Shown here one piece after another: positions 1 to 10,495 of a stretch of 64,000 bases of DNA (within the stretch, counting starts at the first letter, position 1; every line of letters begins with the position of its first letter). A program made the translations under genes and the position numbers. The DNA lies in assembly GCF_030272615.1 (NCBI RefSeq), contig NC_081414.1:305695664-305759663 (forward strand), given 5' to 3'. Below the pieces are notes generated by a model that was given only the letters and a program-made list of their open reading frames with translations, had not been told where the DNA came from and made no database searches. Origin of the DNA: Cryptomeria japonica. Its lineage: Eukaryota > Streptophyta > Pinopsida > Cupressales > Cupressaceae.

Positions 1-61
1 AAAGTACCTAAAGAGCAACAATTCGATCATCATTCTAAAGATTAGTGAACCCCCTAGGGTT

Positions 62-935
62 TTAATAGTTTGGAACTACATATTAGAAAGTAGGGACATG
101 ATAAAAATACACGTAACATGGGAGATAGGAAATGGAGAATAGGTCTCCTTTTGGGCAGATTCTTGGAATAATTATAAAACTTTAGAAAACTTTTCAGATT
201 TGGAGGACATAAGGAAAGAAATTGTATTGAAGTGGGGAACAAGAGTGAAAGATTATGGGACAATAATATTAAAAAAAAATGAATTAGGAGTTGGCAATGG
301 AAATCCATGGATAATCTGCAAGGTCAAAGATTACAAAAGAAAACTCTATCATATCTTTTAAAAGAGAGATGGGTAATCCCCTCTAATGAACCGGATAGGA
401 TAAGATGGTGTGGTTCAAAATTGGGATCCTACAATAAAAGTTTAGGTTATAGAATTAAAGAGATGACCATAGTTAAATATGATTGGCCATGTAATCTATT
501 GTGGAGTAAAAATTACCTCCATAAAGTTGGGTTGCTTGGCTAGCAATATAAGGGAAGGTGTTCACCCAGGATCATTTGGAAAAAAATGGGAATTTAGGTA
601 GCAAGCAAATGTGTCCTTTGCAAAACAATTGAGTAAAATACAAATCATTTATTTCTAGATTGCTCATACTCAAGGAAATGTTGGAATTCTTTTTTGGATA
701 AGTTAGATTCCCAAACCCCAACATCTACGTGCCTGGTTTCAAATTTGGAATGGAATGGGCAAGAAAGGCCTCATTGAAAGTTTATGGTAGGTTACTCCCT
801 CAATCGTAATCTGGGAAATTTGGAAAGAAAGGAATAGGAGATTTTTTCAAGATAAGGAAATTCCAGTGGAAATATTAAATCAGAAAATGGAAGACCAAGT
901 GGTGGAATTGGTAAATATAGCAGCAAGAGACAAAA
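62..935 (+). pseudogene. LINE ORF2 remnant: zf-RVT (reverse transcriptase zinc-binding) region
   Basis: This is the segment between reverse transcriptase and RNase H in plant LINE ORF2. In one frame near 120-180 I read the typical 'IGNGE-stop-VSFWADSW' signature. Near 603-665 a zinc-binding motif C-P-L-C followed by H-L-F-L-D-C is visible in another frame. Several stops and frameshifts separate these blocks; 307-543 is only the longest open piece. The catalytic reverse transcriptase lies upstream, outside the window. The product would be part of a LINE endonuclease/reverse transcriptase polyprotein, not functional here. Confidence 0.7.
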
Positions 936-973
936 TGGAAAAGTGAATTATTTTTTGTCCATGGGATGATGTT

Positions 974-1490
974 ATGATTAAAAAATTTAGCAGCTTATCT
1001 ATTCCCAAAAACTATAAAAAAGGGAGAATCAAGACCTTAAAAACTAGCAAAGAGGATAATAAATGGTCTCCTCCACAAGTAGGTTGGATTCAAATCAATT
1101 TTCATGGGGCAACAAGAGGTAATCCAGACAAAAGGGGTATAGGGTGTATTGCTAGAGATGGGGGAGGAATCATAATTGCCCAAGATTTAGAGTCTTTAGG
1201 AATGACAACCAATAATATAGTAGAGATAAGAGAAGCTTTCCTAGGATTAAAAATGGGTCTCAAAATTGGAGCAAAGAGAATTCACTTAGAAGGCGATTCC
1301 CAAATTATAGTCAATGCAATTTGGAATAACAGGTCACCAAATTGGTAGATGGCCAAATGGTTAATCCATGTTCAATACATAATCATGAAACTAGAAGACT
1401 TATAATCTCTCATATTTATAGGGAGGGGAATTGTGAAGCAAACATTCTAGCAAAAAATAGAGTCAGAAATAATTAATTTTCTACCAATTG
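974..1490 (+). pseudogene. LINE RNase H domain (RVT_3 type), decayed
   Basis: The open stretch 974-1348 contains the plant LINE RNase H pattern: 'INFHGATRGNP', then 'GIGCIARDGGG', 'NIVEIREAFLGL' and 'HLEGDSQIIV'. The first catalytic aspartate of the family (NFDGA) is histidine here (FHGA), while the Glu and second Asp positions are kept. A TAG at 1346-1348 ends the frame, but the expected 'MAKWLIHV' continuation follows to about 1490. RNase H removes RNA from the RNA-DNA hybrid during target-primed reverse transcription; this copy should be inactive. Confidence 0.8.
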
Positions 1491-1879
1491 ATGTTTTAGA
1501 AATGACCATATAAATTTCTTATCATTCTTTCTTGCCCATTATAATAAAAGTTGATTGAAATTTGAGTTTGAAACTTATCATTAATGATTGGTCATTTTAA
1601 TCAAGATCGAGGGAAATTTGAATTTGAAACTTATCATTTATGTTTGATGGGACTATAAGGTCGATGGGTGAAGGAATTCCCAATGATGGGATGGTTGATA
1701 AAGGCGTATTAATTTTATGGATCCATGATTATCAGACAACTAAATCATTACTATCTATTCCCAAGTTTTTTTGGTTTGATTTATGTTTTCTTTGAATTAC
1801 TTGATTAGAGTGGGCTAGGAAAAAGTTTCGGGTTTACTTAATTTGGTGGTTGGTGGAGCTAGTGCTAAATTTGGAGGTG

Positions 1880-2810
1880 ATAAGATGGTTAAAAGCTACT
1901 CGTAATCATCATCAATTGATTTGGCCTCCTCGAATCTTGATCAACCAAAAAACATGATGGAAAGGCTATCGAATGACAGATTGGCAATCAAGAATTAATG
2001 TGATTCCTTAAGGTGGATTTGAAGAAGATTAAACTATAGAAAAGGATCGGTGAATTTTTAAGAAAGATATAGGTACAAACAAATATCTTGATCCACTTAA
2101 TAGGCTAGAACTAACTATCTGCCCAATGGAGGCTTCGATCTGTCTGCTTGCTAAGAAGAGGCAAATGGCCTTTTTAGGAGAAATCATAGACAAGAGCCTA
2201 AATGCCATTTTGAGATACAAGCACCCCTTAGTAGTATATGCGATCAAATCCTTAGGGTAAGTTCACAATAATGGTTCCCACTTTCACCCATGAAGGAAAA
2301 ATGAGATGGAAGGAAAAAAAAATTGGCCTATTGGGTGAAGAGTTTGTAATGGTAGATCAAAGGTATTAGGTTAATATATAAATTATGTCATTGTTTTGGC
2401 TTTAGCATTAGAGAAGGGATTAAGTAAAGAAATGGCTAGAAACCTATGCAAAGCTATTTTCAAAGTTTAGGTTCTGGATGGTTTCGAGGGTGTATTGAGA
2501 AATTGTGAGGTTTTTTGGATTCCTCTGCCTAAGGATTTTTATAAACAGGGGAAGGAAGTCCCAAAATTGCCAATAATCCTTTTGGATGATGAAATGGATT
2601 ATAAGGACCAAAAGGAGAAAGAAATTAAAATCCTAAACTTTCTTTTGAATTGGACAAATGTTGTTGTCAATCTAACATCAGACTGGATTTCAAAATTTGT
2701 CTAGATGAAAGGCCTAGAGGAGCATACTCAAGGAATCGACATGGAAAGAGAAGGCCCTATGGATGGTGAAGAAGTGGAGTGTGATTCTGAAGGTTAGAAA
2801 TGAAGTATCG
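1880..2810 (+). pseudogene. Unrecognised coding-like stretch downstream of LINE RNase H
   Basis: Plus-strand reading across stops gives protein-like sequence: 'MEASICLLAKKRQMAFLGEIID' is split over two blocks, then 'ALEKGLSKEMARNLCKAIF', 'VFWIPLPKDFY' and an acidic end with 'MEREGPMDGEEVECD'. Several internal stops fall where tryptophan would suit (TGG to TAG or TGA). I do not recognise the family. It lies between RNase H and the apparent 3' end of L1, so it was probably part of the LINE transcript. It could instead be an older sequence next to the LINE. Confidence 0.4.
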
Positions 2811-3177
2811 TTCCCTCGTACCTGTGTTTTGACATATTTTATTACTTAGCCTTAGTAGAATATAAATTCCTGTTATGGAATTTGATGTATGGAGATGATC
2901 TAAAGTGACTGGAAAATAATAGATAGACTTTGAAGTTATAGAAATTTAGATGCCTAAATTTGAGAATTATCTAGGCCTTAGGGCAATTTTGTAATTTCTC
3001 TAATGGTTTTAAGAAGAAGTAGATAGTTTTTAGACAACTTCTCTAAATGAGCATAATTAGAACTATCTGTATGGCAGGGAAATACTACATTTTCAATTGG
3101 AACTCTGTGATCATGGTGTATATTTTATCTCATTAATGAAGGGGACTGGCTCTATCCAGTAGTTTAATTATCAAAAG

Positions 3178-3640
3178 AAAAACAATTGGTAATATTTTGG
3201 GTAGCTTCTTGAAAGTAGGCCTTTCTTCTTTGGAATTTACCCATGCCTCCTTTGCATGTATTCTAGTGAATGTTGATTTGAAGGCTTTACTAAGTGGGGT
3301 TGTTTTATAGGTGAATGATAGGACTTGGTCATAGGGTTTCAATTATAAGGAAATACCCTTCTAATATAAATGTTTATGTGTTATGGACCACTTGGCTTTA
3401 TATTATCTTTGTGGTATCTAAAATACATCCTCCTCATCTTGGTGAAAAAATGCTCTTCATCATTATCTTATTTGTGTATCTAGAAAGTTTGATGATTGAT
3501 TCAAGGGAGTCTAAGTTTCACTCTTCTACCCTAGTATTTTTACACTTTGAGCTTAGTGAGACTCATTTGGATACTTTCAATCATGATTTGGTATCTTAAA
3601 AGCTTGATCCAATTCTTCTTTTGGTTTCATTGCAATAATC
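3178..3640 (+). pseudogene. LINE ORF1 fragment (DUF4283-type)
   Basis: A plus-strand reading gives 'TIGNILGSFLKV', 'ACILVNVDLKALLSGVVL' and 'VNDRTWS', closely matching the order in the intact H2 ORF1 at 61010-62554 ('SIGSFLKVDD', 'LLIDVDLSLALPRDVVL', 'VGDRPWTQPLDY'). It follows immediately after the apparent 3' end of L1. It is a relic of an ORF1 that binds nucleic acid in LINE particles. It has stops and a lost zinc knuckle. The similarity was found by eye between sequences in this window. Confidence 0.55.
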
Positions 3641-3881
3641 CCCTATTCCTAATTTGGTTGACTATTAGTCAACATATCAACCTATTTCCTTAGTGGAATC
3701 CCATGGTTAGGTTCATATATATACAATTGTTGAAAGAAAAAAGAAGGATCTAAAATTGTTTAGGCTTAGATTATTTTTTTTTTCATTTTTTTGTGGACTA
3801 TCTTATTAGAAGTTCTTATTTATTTGATTGATTTTATAATGTTATTTTGTAAAAAAGTTTGTGCCCTACCAAAAAGCCAAT

Positions 3882-4433
3882 TTAGATTAATAAAATAATT
3901 AAAATGTCAACATCTGAAATTTTATTCAGAAGAAGTACTAATAAGGTCACACAAATTAAAAGGGCTATCATGATATGCACTAATAAAAGAGGATTCAATA
4001 GGTAGCTTAATTGCATTTCCATGAGGAGGAGAACTTGCCTTGCAAATAACTTTAAATGCAAACATGTCAAGGTCATCATAGTAAGAGTCATGATTACAAT
4101 CATGGTTTAAAATATGTACATTGAAAACTTATTCTATGTGTATAGGTATAATGGATTAAATTTATTTCAAAGTTACTTACTATTAGAAAGAAAGACTCTA
4201 TCTAGGAGATGTAAGTTTTGTGAGACAAAATTGGTAGGCCCATTTAGATCTATTATAGAGAAAATGTTGCATTCACTTGATAAAAGGGATGCCAAACATT
4301 TGATCATCTTTGTCAGAGGGTTTCCCATAACTAAGGACCAGAAGAACATAGGGACCATAAGAACATAGCAATTCTGGAAAGCGAAATCCACCTTGGTTTG
4401 GCCACAAAATGTGGTGGGATAATAAGATGACAT
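3882..4433 (-). pseudogene. Possible minus-strand coding relic, family unknown
   Basis: On the minus strand around 4090-3905 one frame reads as ordinary protein ('YYDDLDMFAFKVICKASS', 'NAIKLPIESSFISAYHD') and ends in a stop. A separate open stretch lies at 4433-4173 on the same strand. The two are in different frames and no catalytic motif is visible. It may be a piece of a retrotransposon polyprotein. It is weakly supported. Confidence 0.25.
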
Positions 4434-4439
4434 TTGAGT

Positions 4440-5640
4440 CCATCTAGCAAGTGGAATTTTATAAGATGTCTAAGACAAGATGGTCCCTCTTTTGTTCATG
4501 TCTATGTTGGAAATTGGAATCCTCAACAATGGCAGACACCTGTCACGCAATTTCATGTTCCCAATTATGATTGGCCCACTTTCTTTTGGAAGCACATTAC
4601 ACATTAATAATTATCAAGGCATTTGCACGTATTTTCATTGGATAAATCACGCGTAGTGCTGTTTAATTATGAATCGAAATGGGAGCTGGTGAAGAATATT
4701 TTAGCTTATTTAAAAACAAACGAAAGAAATCTGATAAAACAATATAAATCTCTGCTATTTAATTCATACAAAATTTAGTGCTTTGTTTCCATTACTTGAA
4801 CGCTACATAGCTATAGACTGTTTTCGAATAGAAAATAATAATAATAAAAACTGTTTCAATGGCTTTTGGTGTTTCCGTAATTATGGGATATGTGCACTTT
4901 TTGGATTCAACTATGCATGATTTTTTACATTGGAGTTTGGTTTTCACTGAATATTTTGGACGTCCTTCATCTCTTTTTCTTTGTCTTGTTTCCAAACTAG
5001 ATTTAGGGTTTTGTTTTAAAGTAATTCTAATAATTGTTGAGTCTAAATAATTCTAGGGTTTTGTTTCCTAAGTAATCTTTTATCATTTTTTATTCTTAAT
5101 AATTCGGTTTCATGATTGTTTCACTATTTCTATCATAGTTTTGAGATGTTCGCACATTTCAATTGGAATAAGATGTATTTTCCATTGCCAAATAGAATAC
5201 AAAATCAGTTGAACAGTTCATCTTTCATTTTTCAACATTGAAATTGCAATTATTTGACGTTAGATCATAGAGATGGTTTTTAAATCTCTACAAAATACGA
5301 AAAAGATTGTTTTGTAGCCTACTGATACATCTATACTAAAATATATGACTCTGTGAATCGAGACAAAAGAAATTTAATCCAGCGCACCTCTCTTAGAGTA
5401 ATTTTCCACCAAGAATTCCATTAAAGTTTAATGCAGTGTGTGTTGTATTCCATGTGATAGTGTAAGCATAATTAATTGCTTTAATATAAATAGTTGTTTC
5501 TGCATGTACTAAATTGGTTATGAAATTTTAGTGCAATCCAAACAAAATTAAAAAATATTTTCGAAAAGATGCATGAAAAATCTTCTCATATCTGTAATCT
5601 TGTCCTCAGGTTGCTTATAATTTTTTTTCCTTTAGGATAA
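4440..5640. other. AT-rich spacer, no gene seen
   Basis: Only short chance open frames on both strands, with no recognised domain, splice pattern or repeat structure. Confidence 0.6.
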
Positions 5641-5744
5641 TTGCTTAACACTAATTTTCAAAGGGCTACCTCTGTACCACCTCCCTATGTCAATAAATTA
5701 ACTTGGAGGAGAAAAAGTGAGGACTTAGACATTACGACCTGACT

Positions 5745-5945
5745 TTTATTCAAGTGTGTGGCATGTTGGTTAGGGCATTGGGATTGTGCAGCGCAGGTCA
5801 TGTGATCAAACCTTGCTTTCAGAACTGATTTAGTTCTTCATGGATAAGTGAGTTGGCTTGGGTTGTGGGTTTGCTTCCCATGCGTCTCAGGTTCAACTCC
5901 CTCCCTGATTTAAGAGGGGGAACTTCTTACAGTGATACTATTGAC
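5745..5945 (+). mobile_element. Candidate tRNA-derived SINE with two A/B-box pairs
   Basis: A-box-like TGGCATGTTGG at 5759-5769 is followed by B-box-like GATCAAACC at 5804-5812. A second pair, TTGGCTTGGG at 5853-5862 and GGTTCAACTCC at 5890-5900, follows at once. Spacing of about 40 bases fits an internal RNA polymerase III promoter. The sequence does not fold into an obvious intact tRNA. Plant SINEs are tRNA-derived and LINE-mobilised; the assignment to a SINE is inference and no target-site duplication was established. Confidence 0.35.
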
Positions 5946-5995
5946 TGGACCTAAAGTAAGTCTTACAAAACTACTTAGTAAACATTTGATATCTT

Positions 5996-6194
5996 ATTTT
6001 TTAGATTCATAAATAGTCCATGAGCTCATTTATTATATCTTTCTTTTCTTTTCACTAGATAATTGTTAATTCCATTTTTTAAAATATTGTCTCTATTTTT
6101 TAGATTAATAAAAAGTTCATGAGGTCATTTATTATATCTTGTTTTCTTTTTTCAATGGATAATTGCTAATTCCATTTTCTAAAAGATTGTTTCT
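5996..6194 (+). repeat. Tandem duplication, 99-bp unit, two copies
   Basis: ATTTTTTAGATT starts both units (5996 and 6095). Each continues through a CATTTATTATATCTT block, TAATTG(T/C)TAATTCCATTTT and an A/T-rich end. The copies differ by scattered substitutions. No coding content. Confidence 0.8.
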
Positions 6195-6343
6195 ATAACA
6201 CCCCTTACCTTAGTAAATTCAATTGAAGAGGACAAATAGGGGCCTAGGTTGTCAACAACTATCCCCCCACTACCAAGGCACTCAATATAGGTTAGTATGT
6301 CTACCAATAAGACCTAAGGTAATTCTTATAGTGTCACTAAGTA

Positions 6344-6360
6344 AACAAATATATCATGTC
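6344..6360 (+). repeat. Left target-site duplication of LINE L2
   Basis: AACAAATATATCATGTC here is repeated exactly at 8742-8758, a perfect 17-bp direct repeat bracketing the LINE-like segment between. Confidence 0.9.
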
Positions 6361-6375
6361 ATGCCCCCCAATATT

Positions 6376-6790
6376 GGCTAGCACAAATTAAATTTTGAAA
6401 GCTCTTCCAAAGGAAACATGAGTTAGATGGGATGGGGAGGCATCCTAAGGGATGAGAAAGGAAGGATGATTATTGCCTATAGGGTCAATCTAGGTGTACA
6501 AACTTATAACTTAGCTGAGGTGGTTGTAGTGTACCATGGAATATTTTTGGCCAAGGAAAAATGCTTTCAAAAAGTTATGATTAAGGGTGATTCTAAGAAC
6601 ATCATGATAATGTTGAGTGGGTAGGCCTCTCTAGGTTTTTCTGTGTGTGACCTCATCTTTGACTCCCAATGTGTAACTTATCAAATCTTGAGCAACTCAA
6701 CTTGTCACACATCTTCTAGAAAAGGAACACATCAGTTGATGGATTGGCAAACTTGGGTACATGTGTTAATAATATAAGGGTATAGACTAA
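6376..6790 (+). pseudogene. LINE RNase H domain of L2, truncated and decayed
   Basis: The open piece 6427-6624 reads 'MGWGGILRDEKGRMI', 'NLAEVVVVYHGIFLAKE' and 'VMIKGDSKNI', the central RNase H pattern of plant LINE ORF2 (catalytic Glu in 'NLAE' and Asp in 'KGDS' kept). The first Asp region lies in the degenerate start at 6376-6426. After a stop, the C-terminal 'THQLMDWQT' block can be read near 6730. It is the first recognisable part of this 5'-truncated element. Confidence 0.75.
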
Positions 6791-7189
6791 TCTACACAAT
6801 ATCCTCAATGATGCATGTGTGATGACTTTGTATGATATAAAATTCTCAAAGTCCTTGACATCAAAAGATTCTTTGATTACTCCCATTATGTTAATGCTTC
6901 ATTCTTTCAATATTTTTATCTATCATCATGTTACTTATAGTTGGGTATGCCCTTTTCTTTCTTGGATTTGATCGATATATTTTATGGCCTTTATTCCTAG
7001 CTCCCTAATTTGATAAATGTCTTAATTTATCCCTTTTCTCCTATTCTAGTTAATGGTTCTTTTTTCTATTCATCTCTAGTCTACCATAAGAAATGATTTG
7101 ATTCAAGTAGAGCCTAGTAATTATATCTCTCTGAAAAATGACTAGCTTTTGTGGTTGATTCTTGTGAATGGGGATCTTTCTTCCTACAT

Positions 7190-8450
7190 TGAAGTGATGA
7201 TGGCCCATAACCTTTTCTTTCTATAGATATTTTCTGATCCTAGAATGATGGTACAATGGAATTCAGCGGTTTGTCTTTCAATGTCACAATGGAGCTAATT
7301 TTTGTTGCTACAATTGGTCTTCCAATGGAAGGGGTTTCCTTCCCCAAGAAGCTTGAATGTAATTACAAGAAGGATTTCAAAAGGATCCTCAACAAAGGTG
7401 AAAAGATTACCCTTTTGCAAAATGGCATTAACCGCAAACACCTTCCTAGGGAGTGGAAATCTTTTGTAGAGGTTCTCATGAGCTATGTTATATTGGATGA
7501 AAGACAAAAAATATTTAACTCTTAACATTTTATTATTCTTAACCACTTCAAGAATGATTTGAAAATAAATTTTGTCTTTTGGATTCATTCATCCCTTGTC
7601 CAGTTGGTTAATGTGGTTCAATCCAAACCCAATGGGATCCCTCTTCATCGAGATTTGATCCTTCATCTCTATAACTACAATTCAAGCCTCACCCCAACTT
7701 GTACCTCTCTTCCCTCTATTACTAATCCCTAATTCAATGTGGACTTGAACTAATCCCCCGCAACTAATAACTTGGGAGCCTTTTCATCTACAATGTTAAA
7801 ACCCCCCCTAAAGAGAGGCTTTCTCATATTAACCCCTTGTGCATGGCTAAAATGAAGACTGTGGAGGTTGCTTCCTCTTCTTCCTAGAAATTCAAAAAAA
7901 AATAGTTTCCCCTATTCAAACCCAAGCTTGTAAACTATATGAGGGGCTTAGTTCTAAAGTTAATGAATTGTGTATTTCTTATAATCTTCAAAATGAGATC
8001 CTTAAATGGAAGTCTACTAAACTTCACACTGCAAAAGTGAAAATTATAAAATTAAAGGCTTTGGCTCAAGCTAAAAAAGTGGATTGGCCTTCTGAGGTCA
8101 TTGATGAGATGATTGGGGCTTTGTGAAGGGTTTGGTAGATAATTTTGAAAAGTGGAATATCCTCAAACAAGAGGTGGATTTCATTAAGGAAATCATGGTT
8201 TTTGAGGAGGAGAGAAAGAATCTAGAGAAGAATACTGATCTTATAGAGAAATAAGACAAATGGTGAAAAACCTGGAGGACATCGTGGCTTCTAGAAAGTA
8301 ACGAAGTGGTTTTCACTATGTAGGTTTTATAGCAAGAATTAGAATGGAAGAATTCAAAGTGTAAAATGGCTAAGATGGTTATTGCTTCAACTAGTTCATT
8401 GGAATGGTCCTCTAAAAAAGGGGATGTTAATGTTTACTATTGATTCTACT
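7190..8450 (+). pseudogene. Unrecognised ORF downstream of RNase H in L2, coiled-coil tail
   Basis: Reading on the plus strand across stops and frameshifts gives a globular part ('FVATIGLPMEG', 'KKLECNYKKDF', 'INRKHLPREWKSFVEVLM', 'HFIILNHFKNDLKI', 'PNGIPLHRDLI'; longest open piece 7256-7525). A Pro/Thr/Ser-rich linker follows near 7680-7740. Then comes a helical, probably coiled-coil region ('KVNELCISYNLQNEILKW', 'NLEKNTDLIEK') to about 8280. It resembles repetitive plant mobile-element ORFs I have seen but cannot name; no enzyme motif is visible. Its place inside the target-site duplications shows it moved with the LINE. Confidence 0.5.
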
Positions 8451-8741
8451 CTCTCCTAGTAGGTCTCTCAAAATAAGGAGTTGTCTTTTCCAGGCAAACT
8501 AGATCTAATTAATAAGGAGTGGCAGGACATGAAGCATCTACCTGTTTTAAGAAATCAATAGCTAGTTTCTTTGGCATTTTTAGTATTCTTCTAGTCTTCC
8601 TTTTCTCTTTTGTTATGTACTAGTTTTTTAGTGTTTGGTCTTTGGTTCAATGCTAGTTTCACTGCTTTAAGGATCCCTCTTTTCTTCCAAGTTGGTTGAT
8701 ATCTAAAAGGGTTTGGGCCCTATCTTTATCTACCTAATTCG

Positions 8742-8758
8742 AACAAATATATCATGTC
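8742..8758 (+). repeat. Right target-site duplication of LINE L2
   Basis: AACAAATATATCATGTC, identical to 6344-6360. Confidence 0.9.
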
Positions 8759-9900
8759 TTAAAATTAATATGATATTATATGGAGATAAAGCAAACCCTA
8801 TACTAATTTATATAAATCTAATTACTACTAAAATAATTAATAAGTTGTCAAATGTAAATGAAAATGATCTAACAAAACAACATGAATGGGAGTGATAAAG
8901 AATTCTTATCTATTTGAAGAGTAACTATCAGCTAACACTATAATTAATAGGATATAACTCAATTTTGATACTTGAATAATATCAAATGGTCTAATATTCA
9001 AATAGGCCAAATCATTTCTTAGGATATAGTAGATATTTGTAGATTAATATCATCTTATCAAGAATGCATAATTGTTCCATTTAATTAGAACCTTAAATTT
9101 AAACATAGCACTTCTTAGTTTTGTTGGATCAAATCATTTCAGTAGGTTGATTGTTCAATCCTATTTTATTAGACTGGGATGAGTACTTGCTACATATTGC
9201 AAGGTTATTTGATACTAATCACACACTATGAACATGATTTAGGATATTTGATTCCTCCTTGATGATAGCTTGAGCATTCATGTCATGTCATCTTTAGTGT
9301 CTTTAGAGGTTGTTCAACACATATCTTCACATCATTTTAGATTTGCTTGAATTGATTTGGCATATCATGATTCAGACAATTGGATAGTTGAGGAGTCTTC
9401 CATGGTGCACATCTACATACTATTCCTTCCATATCCTTTCATGGAGTTGTTTCAACCTTGGCCACATGATTTTTTTCTTCCTAAGGGAATACACATGGTT
9501 TTCCACTCTTGTATCTTCATCAACATATGTCCTCAAGCCTTCATCTTTGGCATTGGAGCTTCTCTCTTATGGTGGGATACACTGTCTCTTCTTCTCTCTC
9601 TTATGGGGCAATATTTATTGTACTTTTGTGACTAATTTAGTACTTGGGGCCACTTGGAGTCCTTCATCTTAGTCACATGTAGTACCTTTTTCATTTCATT
9701 GCATCTCTTACTTTTTGAGAGGGGCATTTTCCCATGTGGTTTTACTTCTTTTCTCCATTTAGAGAGACCTCATTGGTGTGAGTTGCATTGCTTTGCATTG
9801 GTTTGTACATGAGTACCTAATCAGGCCAAGTTGCCCAAACTCATTCATTCATGCATTTTAGATTCATTATTAGTTCTTTAACTTATCTCTATCTTAATCT
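8759..9900 (+). other. Probable 3' internal region of a truncated LTR retrotransposon
   Basis: This AT-rich stretch lies directly before a polypurine tract and LTR start, so part of it should be the 3' untranslated region of an LTR element. No gag or pol domain was recognised, and short open frames such as 9357-9672 show no family signature. The left limit is unknown. Confidence 0.35.
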
Positions 9901-9909
9901 TAAGGGGGG
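9901..9909 (+). promoter_or_regulatory. Polypurine tract before LTR
   Basis: TAAGGGGGG immediately precedes TGTTGGAATAATT. This is the standard plus-strand primer position at the border of a 3' LTR. Confidence 0.6.
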
Positions 9910-10495
9910 TGTTGGAATAATTTAGGATAATTATCTAATTATTTAATAATAAGGTCCTTTAATTTCTTTTTCACTTAAGCTAAACTTAGGTGTTTTTTAT
10001 TATATAGCTTTTTCTTTTCTAACATTAGTTCTAGATGCAATTGAGATTAATTTAAGCTCCTACACTGCATTGCTTTAGTTCTCATAATTTTGGTATGAGG
10101 GTTTTCACCTAGGGTTTCATTTATCCTGTATAAGGATTCATTCATTCATTGTAATTATACATCCAATATTGTATCTTCAATCATTCTTTGTGCATTATAT
10201 AGAATTCTGTAGTTTTTATAGAGCATGCAATCTTTGTGTGATCTCAATTTTGTGATAAGTCTTTTTGTTGTAGATGAATCTTGGCTCCTATGGTTGATCA
10301 TCAACTTCTACAACTCATATATCTCTATGAGTTCTATAAATGGCTTGATGGTGGTAGAGATATTCCCAGAGTAGGACTAGGAATATCTCTATTGTGGCTA
10401 TGTTTAATTAACTAGTAGTAGAGAAGTTTCAAAATATGTTTGTTTAAAGATAGTTGCTATTGTAATCTTGATTACATTCTACATATTGTTGATAT
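9910..10495 (+). mobile_element. LTR (3' LTR of a truncated element), end approximate
   Basis: It starts TGTTGGAATAATT directly after a polypurine tract, and contains a promoter-like CCTGTATAAGG and a TTATATAGAATT stretch. The right edge is uncertain because no clear CA end or second LTR is in the window. A perfect 12-bp inverted repeat with a 13-base loop lies at 10355-10391. The lineage was not determined. Confidence 0.55.

Larger units (their letters stand above)
1..3172 (+). mobile_element. LINE (L1), 3' part, 5' end outside window
   Basis: A degenerate plant LINE reads on the plus strand: reverse-transcriptase zinc-binding region, then RNase H, then about 1.7 kb of further coding-like sequence. 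It appears to end near 3172 with a GGGGACTGGCTCT motif followed by TTTAATTATCAAAA. Sequence beyond 3178 reads as a different LINE's ORF1, which suggests L1 inserted into an older LINE. The 5' end, and therefore the target-site duplication, is off the window. Boundaries other than the domain calls are inferred. Confidence 0.7.
5645..6343 (+). repeat. Diverged direct duplication around a SINE-like insert
   Basis: Two related blocks can be matched by eye. The first has 'CACCTCCCTATGTCAATAAA' near 5690 and 'GACCTAAAGTAAGTCTTAC' near 5948. The second has 'CACCCCTTACCTTAGTAAA' near 6203 and 'GACCTAAGGTAATTCTTA' near 6311, each followed by 'ACT(T)AGTAAAC'. The first block is expanded by about 200 bases that carry pol III-type boxes. 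Confidence 0.45.
6361..8741 (+). mobile_element. LINE insertion L2, 5'-truncated, 2.4 kb
   Basis: The segment is bounded by perfect 17-bp direct repeats, starts inside an RNase H domain and ends with GGGTTTGGGCCCTATC plus about 17 bases. This is the expected shape of a target-primed LINE insertion that stopped early. Unusually, about 1.9 kb follows RNase H, including a reading frame unrelated to the usual LINE proteins. No poly(A) tail remains. All frames carry stops, so it is a dead copy. Confidence 0.85.

Noticed and set aside
4859-5050. 63-codon plus-strand frame as a small gene
   Set aside because: No homology or signal features; hydrophobic composition is what random T-rich sequence gives.
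5759-5812. A genuine tRNA gene
   Set aside because: Pol III boxes are present, but I could not find a consistent acceptor stem and anticodon arm.
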